Assembly (NCBI RefSeq): GCF_031843945.1
Contig: NZ_JAVTJJ010000006.1
Span: 62,001 to 126,000 of the forward strand
Origin: Paracidovorax sp031843945
GTDB taxonomy: Bacteria; Pseudomonadota; Gammaproteobacteria; Burkholderiales; Burkholderiaceae_C
Reading direction: 5' to 3'
DNA: 64,000 nucleotides
Shown here: one piece after another, positions 58,817-64,000 of the stretch
How positions within the stretch are numbered: the first letter of the stretch is position 1
How the letters are laid out: every line of letters starts with the position of its first letter
Program-made: the position numbers and the translations under genes
Notes under the pieces: model-generated
What the model saw: only the letters and a program-made list of their open reading frames with translations
What the model was told of the DNA's origin: nothing
Database searches by the model: none

Positions 58817-60838
58817 CTACGGTGCAGCGAAGGGCTGGCGCTCCTGCCACCAGGCAACCACCTGTTCGACGGCCTCATTGATCGTCAACAGGGAATTGTC
58901 CAGCACCAAGGCATCCCGCGCTGGCTTCAAGGGCGCGACCGGCCGGGAGCTATCCCGGGCATCGCGCGCCTCCAAGTCGGCGCGAAGGTCGGCTATGTTA
59001 GCCGAAATTCCCTTTGAAATCAATTGTTTATGGCGGCGTTCAGCCCGGCAGGCGGCACTGGCTGTCAGGTATACCTTCAACTCTGCGTTCGGGAAGATCA
59101 CCGTGCCCATGTCGCGCCCATCGGCCACCAGGCCCGGCAGCTGCTGAAAGCTGTGCTGCAGCTCGACCAGTGCCTCGCGCACCTGGGGCAGCGCGGACAC
59201 GCGGGAAGCGTTCATGCCGGCCTCTTCGGTGCGGATGGCGTCCGTCACGTCGTCTTCGCCCAGCCACACATGGCCAGCGTCGAAGCGAACGGGCAGGGCG
59301 CGCGCCAGGTCGGCAATGCGAGGCTCATGTTCCGCATCGATCTGCAGGCCCGCGCGTACAGCGGCGAGTGCTGCGATACGGTACATCGCGCCCGAATCCA
59401 GGAACCGGTAGCCCAGCTGCTGCGCCACGGCGGCTGCGACCGTGCCCTTGCCCGAGGCGGTAGGGCCGTCGATGCAGATCACCGGAATGCGCTCGGTAGG
59501 CGTCTGCGCGACCGAGAACAGCGCTTCGAAGTAATCGGGAAAGGTCTTGGCCACGCACTGCGGATCGAGAATGCGCACGGGCAGCTTGGCGGGGTTAAAC
59601 GCCGCGAGCGAAAAGCACATCGCCACGCGATGGTCGTCATAGGTGTGGATGCTGGCCGCACGCCAGTCGCCCGGCTTGGCAGGCGGCGTGACGCTAATAA
59701 AGTCCGCGCCTTCTTCCACCGTGGCACCCAGCTTGCGCAACTCGGCGGCCATCGCTGCGATGCGGTCGGTTTCCTTGACGCGCCAACTGGCGATGTTGCG
59801 CAGCGTGGTGGTGCCGTCGGCGTACAGCGCCATAACGGCCAGCGTCATGGCGGCATCGGGTATGTGATTGCAGTCCAGATCTATGGCCTTGAGGGGCCAC
59901 GCGCCACGCCGGATGGAGAGCCAGTTGGGGCCGCTGTCGATCTGCGCGCCCATGGCCTGGGCGGCTTCGACGAAGCGGATGTCGCCCTGGATCGAATTCT
60001 GCCCTACGCCCAGCACCTTGAGGTCATTTTGGCCTGTAGCGCCCGCTGCAAGGGCGCCAAGTGCTATGAAATAGCTAGCGGACGATGCGTCGGCCTCTAC
60101 GTGTATGCTGCCCGGCGACTGGTATTGGCTGCCCGCGGGAATAGTGAAGCGCTGCCACTGGTCGTGCTTCACCGCGATACCGAAGCGTGCCAGCAGCTCA
60201 AGCGTGATGTGGATGTAGGGCCGCGAAATCAGCTCGCCCACCACCTCAATGACCATGTCCTGGGTGCGAGCCACCAGTGGCAGCGCCATCAGCAGCGCCG
60301 TTAGAAACTGGCTGGATACATCACCGCGGACCTGGATGGGCTCTGTCAGAGAGAGCGAAGGCACACCCGCGCGGTGCGCGATGCGCAGCGGCGGATAGCC
60401 GTCCTGTCCCAGATAGTCGATGTGGCAGCCCAGCTGGCGCAGTGCGGCCACCAAGTCGCCAATAGGCCGCTCGTGCATGCGCGGCACGCCCGACAACTCG
60501 AATTCTCCACCCAGCAAAGCCAGCGCTGCCGTCAACGGCCGCATCGCGGTGCCGGCATTGCCCAAGAAGAGGCGGGCGGGCGACTGCGGAGCCCGGTCAC
60601 CCAGGCCGGTGATGCGCACGGTGCTGCCGGTTTGCTGCACGTCGCAGCCGATCTGGCGCAGCGCGTCAAGCATGACGCGCGTGTCGTCGGAGGCCAGCAG
60701 GTCATGGACTTTGGTGGTGCCTTGGCTGAGCGCCGCGAGCAGCAGGACGCGGTTGGAAATGCTCTTGGAGCCGGGCAACTGAACGATGCCGCCAGCGGAA
60801 GCCAGCGGGGGAAGATCGAGGAAAGCGGTGGTGTACAT
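58817..60838 (-). CDS. aroA: Bifunctional 3-phosphoshikimate 1-carboxyvinyltransferase / cytidylate kinase
   Basis: One 673-residue frame joins EPSP synthase (about 1-445) and CMP kinase (about 450-673). EPSP synthase motifs: LPGSKSISNR (21-30), LGNAGTAMRP (92-101), DASSASYF (250-257), CNHIPDAAMT (323-332). CMP kinase has the P-loop GPTASGKGT (458-466), LDSGAMYR and DGRDMGTV. There is no stop codon or spare start at the junction, so it is a true fusion rather than overlapping genes. It replaces the adjacent aroA and cmk of other proteobacteria. Overlaps tyrA by one base (TGATG). Confidence 0.95.
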   Translation of the reverse strand: MYTTAFLDLPPLASAGGIVQLPGSKSISNRVLLLAALSQGTTKVHDLLASDDTRVMLDALRQIGCDVQQTGSTVRITGLGDRAPQSPARLFLGNAGTAMRPLTAALALLGGEFELSGVPRMHERPIGDLVAALRQLGCHIDYLGQDGYPPLRIAHRAGVPSLSLTEPIQVRGDVSSQFLTALLMALPLVARTQDMVIEVVGELISRPYIHITLELLARFGIAVKHDQWQRFTIPAGSQYQSPGSIHVEADASSASYFIALGALAAGATGQNDLKVLGVGQNSIQGDIRFVEAAQAMGAQIDSGPNWLSIRRGAWPLKAIDLDCNHIPDAAMTLAVMALYADGTTTLRNIASWRVKETDRIAAMAAELRKLGATVEEGADFISVTPPAKPGDWRAASIHTYDDHRVAMCFSLAAFNPAKLPVRILDPQCVAKTFPDYFEALFSVAQTPTERIPVICIDGPTASGKGTVAAAVAQQLGYRFLDSGAMYRIAALAAVRAGLQIDAEHEPRIADLARALPVRFDAGHVWLGEDDVTDAIRTEEAGMNASRVSALPQVREALVELQHSFQQLPGLVADGRDMGTVIFPNAELKVYLTASAACRAERRHKQLISKGISANIADLRADLEARDARDSSRPVAPLKPARDALVLDNSLLTINEAVEQVVAWWQERQPFAAP
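60024..60075 (+). repeat. Degenerate hairpin repeat copy R10, inside aroA
   Basis: TCATTTTGGCCTGTAGCGC ... GCGCCAAGTGCTATGAAATAGC resembles the repeat arms with a diverged stem. It covers AroA residues about 255-272, where the protein has about five more residues than E. coli AroA. Confidence 0.45.
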
Positions 60839-61725
60839 CAGGAGGCGGTCTTGTTCGATCTTTGCGCGCCCATGCGCCAGTGCGTGCGGGTTTCGCTGGC
60901 CAGCGTGATCATGTCCTCGACCGCCTGGCTGTCGCCCCGTTGCATGGCCTGTTCGAAGTCGCCGAGTGCCTGCTTGAAGAGCTTGGCCTGTACCAGCAAT
61001 TCGTCGCGGTTGGCCAGCAGGATGTCGCGCCACATCTTGGAATCGCTGGCGGCAATGCGGGTGAAGTCGCGAAAGCCCGGACCGCCCAGCGACAGAATGT
61101 CGTCACCTTCGGGCTGTGCCGTAATGCTGTTCATCATCGCAAACGCAAGCATGTGCGGCAGGTGGCTGACGGCGGCGAAGGCGGCGTCGTGCGATTCGGG
61201 CGACATGCTCTGTACGCGGCAACCCAGCGCGGTCCACAGCGTTTCGGCGCGCTGGATATGGGCGGTGAGGGTGCGCTCGGTCGGTGTCAGGATGACCTGC
61301 CGGCCGCTGTACAGCTCGGCATCGGCATATTCCACGCCCGACACTTCACGGCCGGTGATGGGGTGAGCGGGCACGAAAGAGCCGACCTGGTCGCGCAGCG
61401 CCTGGCGCGCAGCCTGCACCACGTCGGCCTTGGTGGAGCCAACATCCATGATCAGCATCTGCGGCGTGACCAGGTGCTTGATGGCTTTGAGCGTGGATTC
61501 GGTCGCGGCCACCGGAACGGCCAGCAGCACGATGTCGGCACCGGCTACCGCCAGCAACGCAGAGGGTGCCTCGACATCAATCACGCCCAACTGCCGCGCC
61601 CGGTCGGTGGTGGAGGGTGACTTGCTGTAGCCCACCACCCGCTTGACCAGGCCTGCCTTCTTGAGCGCAAGCGCGAAAGAGCCGCCCATCAGCCCGCAGC
61701 CGATGAGCCCGAGTTGCTCAAACAT
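60838..61725 (-). CDS. tyrA: Prephenate dehydrogenase
   Basis: NAD(P)-dependent oxidative decarboxylation of prephenate in tyrosine synthesis. 295 residues, monofunctional (no chorismate mutase domain). Rossmann LGLIGCGLMGGSFALALKK at the N-terminus, PAHPITGREVSGVEYA and the C-terminal helix with FRDFTRIAASDSKMW. CGGAGGACC precedes the ATG at 61725. Overlaps aroA-cmk by one base. Confidence 0.95.
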   Translation of the reverse strand: MFEQLGLIGCGLMGGSFALALKKAGLVKRVVGYSKSPSTTDRARQLGVIDVEAPSALLAVAGADIVLLAVPVAATESTLKAIKHLVTPQMLIMDVGSTKADVVQAARQALRDQVGSFVPAHPITGREVSGVEYADAELYSGRQVILTPTERTLTAHIQRAETLWTALGCRVQSMSPESHDAAFAAVSHLPHMLAFAMMNSITAQPEGDDILSLGGPGFRDFTRIAASDSKMWRDILLANRDELLVQAKLFKQALGDFEQAMQRGDSQAVEDMITLASETRTHWRMGAQRSNKTAS

Positions 61726-61794
61726 GCTGGTCCTCCGCGCGCGGGCACATAGACACCGCACCCCACGGGCGGCATGCAAAGAAAGCCGTGCGGA

Positions 61795-62892
61795 TCATGG
61801 TGCGACCGGGTAGGAACCCAGCACCTTGTAGAAAGCGCACAGGCTGCGCAACTCTTCCAGCGCGCGTGCTACGTGAGGCTGCGTGGGGTGGCCGTCCAGG
61901 TCGATGTAGAAGTAGTACTCCCACTGGCCCGTGCGCGCCGGGCGCGATTCGAAGCGCGTCATGGACACGCCGTGCGTCTTCAGCGGCACCAACAGGTCGT
62001 GCACAGCGCCGGGCTGGTTGGGCACAGAGATGACCAGGCTGGTGCAATCCTTGCCGCTGGCCGGCGGAGTCTGTAGCGTGTGCGGCAGGCAGATGATGGC
62101 AAAGCGCGTTCGGTTGTAGGCGTCGTCCTGGATGGCATGCGACACGATGTGCAGGCCGAACTGCGAGGCAGCGCGTTCGCTGGCAATGCCGGCCCAGGCC
62201 GGGTTGGTGGCGGCCAGCCGTGCACCTTCGGCATTGCTGGACACGGGGCGGCGCTCCACATGCGGCAGGTGCTTGGAAAGCCAGCCCTGGCATTGCGCCA
62301 GCGCCTGCGGGTGGGCGAGCACGGCCTCAATGCCTTCGAGCGTGTTGGACTGGCGCAGCAGGTTGTGGCGTACAAGCAGGCTGACCTCACCCACCACGTG
62401 GCAGGGCGTGTGCAGGAAGAGATCGAGCGAGCGCGTGACCACGCCTTCGACCGAGTTCTCGACGCCGACCACGCCGTACTGTGCGCTACCCGCTGCCGTG
62501 GCGTGGAACACCTCGTCGAAGTTGGCGCAATACATCAGGTCGGCTGCGCCGCCGAAGAATTCCACCGCTGCCTGTTCGCAAAAGGTGCCGGCAGGGCCCA
62601 GCACGGCCACGCGCTGCGGGGCCTCGAGCGCCAGGCAGGCGGACATGATTTCGCGCCAGATGGCGGCGACGTGCGGCCCCTTGAGCGGGCCCGGGTTGGC
62701 CGTCTGGATCTTGTCGATCACCTGCGCCACCCGGTCCGGGCGGAAGAACGGCGTGCCTTCACGCTTCTTGACTTCACCGACACGCTCGGCCACCAGTGCG
62801 CGCTGATTCAGCAGCGTCAGCAGTTGCTGGTCGATGTTGTCGATCTGCAAGCGCAGGCTGGAGAGATCGGGGGAGGCTTGCGGAGTGGACAT
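61795..62892 (-). CDS. pheA: Chorismate mutase / prephenate dehydratase (P-protein)
   Basis: Makes phenylpyruvate from chorismate in phenylalanine synthesis. 365 residues with three parts: AroQ chorismate mutase (about 1-85; LRLQIDNIDQQLLTLLNQRA), prephenate dehydratase (about 93-270; LGPAGTFCEQAAVEFF, GVVGVENSVEGVV) and a C-terminal ACT regulatory domain (about 285-360; MTRFESRPARTG). Lies between serC and tyrA. Confidence 0.96.
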   Translation of the reverse strand: MSTPQASPDLSSLRLQIDNIDQQLLTLLNQRALVAERVGEVKKREGTPFFRPDRVAQVIDKIQTANPGPLKGPHVAAIWREIMSACLALEAPQRVAVLGPAGTFCEQAAVEFFGGAADLMYCANFDEVFHATAAGSAQYGVVGVENSVEGVVTRSLDLFLHTPCHVVGEVSLLVRHNLLRQSNTLEGIEAVLAHPQALAQCQGWLSKHLPHVERRPVSSNAEGARLAATNPAWAGIASERAASQFGLHIVSHAIQDDAYNRTRFAIICLPHTLQTPPASGKDCTSLVISVPNQPGAVHDLLVPLKTHGVSMTRFESRPARTGQWEYYFYIDLDGHPTQPHVARALEELRSLCAFYKVLGSYPVAP

Positions 62893-62940
62893 CGGATGGG
62901 AATGGAAAGGGCTTGTGGCAGCTGCCGTCTCAGGCTTTTT

Positions 62941-64000
62941 TCAAGCCTGCTTCTGCTCGAATTCTTGCATGTAGGACACCAGGGCCTCGACGCCTTCGAT
63001 GGGCATGGCGTTGTAGATGCTGGCACGCATGCCGCCCACGGACTTGTGGCCCTTGAGCTGCAGCAGGCCGCGTTCTTTGGCGCCTGCCAGGAAGGCCTCG
63101 TTGCGGGATTCATCGCGCAGCAGGAACGGGATGTTCATGCGCGAACGGGCGTTCACCGCCACCTTGTTGAAGTACAGCTGCGACTGGTCGATGTAGTCGT
63201 ACAGCCGCGCTGCCTTGGCGATGTTGCGCAGTTCCATCGCGGCCACGCCAGTGGCATCGCCTTCGCGCTGGCGCTTGAGCCACTGGAAAGTGAGGCCGGC
63301 GATGTAGATGCCCCAGGTAGGCGGGGTGTTGAACATCGACTGGTTGTCCGCGACCACCTTGTAGTCGAAGGCGCTGGGGCAGATCGGCAAGGCATGGCCC
63401 AGCAGGTCTTCACGCACGACGACCAGTGTCAGCCCGGCAGGGCCAAGGTTCTTCTGCGCGCCGCCGAAGGCAAGGCCGACGCGCGACCAGTCGACCGGGC
63501 GCGAGGCGACGTGCGAGGAGAAGTCGATGACCAAGGGCGCATCGCTTCCCAGCGCCCGCAGGTCGGGCAGTTCCTGGAACTCGACGCCGTGGATGGTCTC
63601 GTTGCTGCACAGGTGCAGGTAGCTCGCACCCCGGCTGAGCTGCCATGTGGCAGGGTCGGGCAGGGTGGTGAAGCCGCTGCTCTCTCCAGACGCAACCACG
63701 CGCACTTCGGACGCATACCGCTTCGCTTCCTTCTGCGACTTCTGGCTCCAACTGCCGGTCACCACCACGTCCACCGGCGCTGCGCGAGACAGGTTCAAAG
63801 GCACGATGGCGTTTTCGGCCAGCCCACCGCCTTGCATGAACAAGATCTTGAATTCCGGCGGCACCGCCAGCAATTCGCGCAGGTCGGCCTCGGCCTGCTC
63901 GTAGATGGCGATGAACTCCTTGCCGCGATGGCTCATCTCCATCACGCCCATGCCGCTGCCGTGCCAGTCCAGCATCTCTGCAGCGGCTTGCTGCAGCACC
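62941..64000 (-). CDS. serC: Phosphoserine aminotransferase (N-terminus beyond the window)
   Basis: PLP enzyme of serine and pyridoxal phosphate synthesis. The visible 353 codons run off the right edge with no true start; about 15-20 N-terminal residues are missing (the first visible residues match the VLQQAAAEMLDWHGSGMGVM region of the family). EMSHRGKEFIAIYEQAE, SSHVASRPVDWS and GGAQKNLGPAGLTLVVVRED with the PLP lysine are present. The gene heads the serC-pheA-tyrA-aroA/cmk-rpsA-ihfB series. Confidence 0.95.
   Translation of the reverse strand, partial: VLQQAAAEMLDWHGSGMGVMEMSHRGKEFIAIYEQAEADLRELLAVPPEFKILFMQGGGLAENAIVPLNLSRAAPVDVVVTGSWSQKSQKEAKRYASEVRVVASGESSGFTTLPDPATWQLSRGASYLHLCSNETIHGVEFQELPDLRALGSDAPLVIDFSSHVASRPVDWSRVGLAFGGAQKNLGPAGLTLVVVREDLLGHALPICPSAFDYKVVADNQSMFNTPPTWGIYIAGLTFQWLKRQREGDATGVAAMELRNIAKAARLYDYIDQSQLYFNKVAVNARSRMNIPFLLRDESRNEAFLAGAKERGLLQLKGHKSVGGMRASIYNAMPIEGVEALVSYMQEFEQKQA

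Overview
The window is high-GC chromosomal DNA of a betaproteobacterium. Gene content and order point to Burkholderiales, most likely Comamonadaceae (Acidovorax and relatives): ilvBHC-pssA-leuA, nadE-glnB, folC-SPOR-cvpA-purF-metZ, serC-pheA-tyrA-aroA/cmk-rpsA-ihfB-lapAB, an aroA-cmk gene fusion, a phasin, and a fused mrpA/B antiporter operon. I see no prophage, insertion sequence, CRISPR array or foreign-looking island. About 60 protein genes and nine tRNA genes are packed with short or overlapping junctions. nadE (left) and serC (right) run off the window.

Layout. 1-2.8 kb: nadE, glnB, a LOG-family gene and dgkA. 2.9-5.4 kb (minus): a sigma factor operon with DUF3619, DUF3106 and RDD genes. 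5.7-11.8 kb (plus): branched-chain amino acid genes ilvB, ilvH, ilvC, leuA with pssA. 11.9-14 kb: a D,D-peptidase and an IclR regulator. 14.1-17.9 kb (minus): both N-degron transferases bpt and aat, a degenerate HD-GYP protein, a retropepsin-like protease and YajQ, divergent from murB. 19.1-20.6 kb: an ECF41-type sigma factor with its carboxymuconolactone decarboxylase partner. 20.8-23.8 kb: argG, ppnP, a glycine-zipper protein and an ArsC-like protein. 23.8-30.8 kb (plus): folC, SPOR, cvpA, purF, metZ, gltX. 30.9-31.95 kb: Ala-Glu-Asp tRNA genes in three tandem copies. 32.1-37.7 kb: an SDR dehydrogenase, an iron-binding protein, a phasin, a thioesterase and a lipoprotein gamma-glutamyltransferase. 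37.9-44.7 kb (plus): pncB, a Na+/H+ antiporter, a 2-hydroxyacid dehydrogenase, rmuC and an MFS transporter. 44.7-54.3 kb (minus): a second LOG-family gene, crcB, an M14 peptidase and the Mrp antiporter operon. 54.4-64 kb (minus): comEA-like, lapB, lapA, ihfB, rpsA, aroA-cmk, tyrA, pheA, serC.

The signal not explained by genes is a family of about 55-bp hairpin repeats, ten copies by eye, with core AGCGCTT-N5..7-AAGCGCT and a flanking AGCTAT...ATAGC arm. Most lie between genes, close to a gene end. One lies in frame in nadE, one degenerate copy lies in frame in aroA, and one supplies the Shine-Dalgarno sequence of pssA. Other points for follow-up: a perfect ECF41 promoter overlapping the first ATG of the ECF41 gene, a sigma/DUF3619 operon that may be an uncharacterised sigma/anti-sigma pair, the triplicated tRNA unit, and a phasin promoter flanked by two near-identical TGC-N3-GCA boxes. 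All calls come from reading the sequence; no database search was run.
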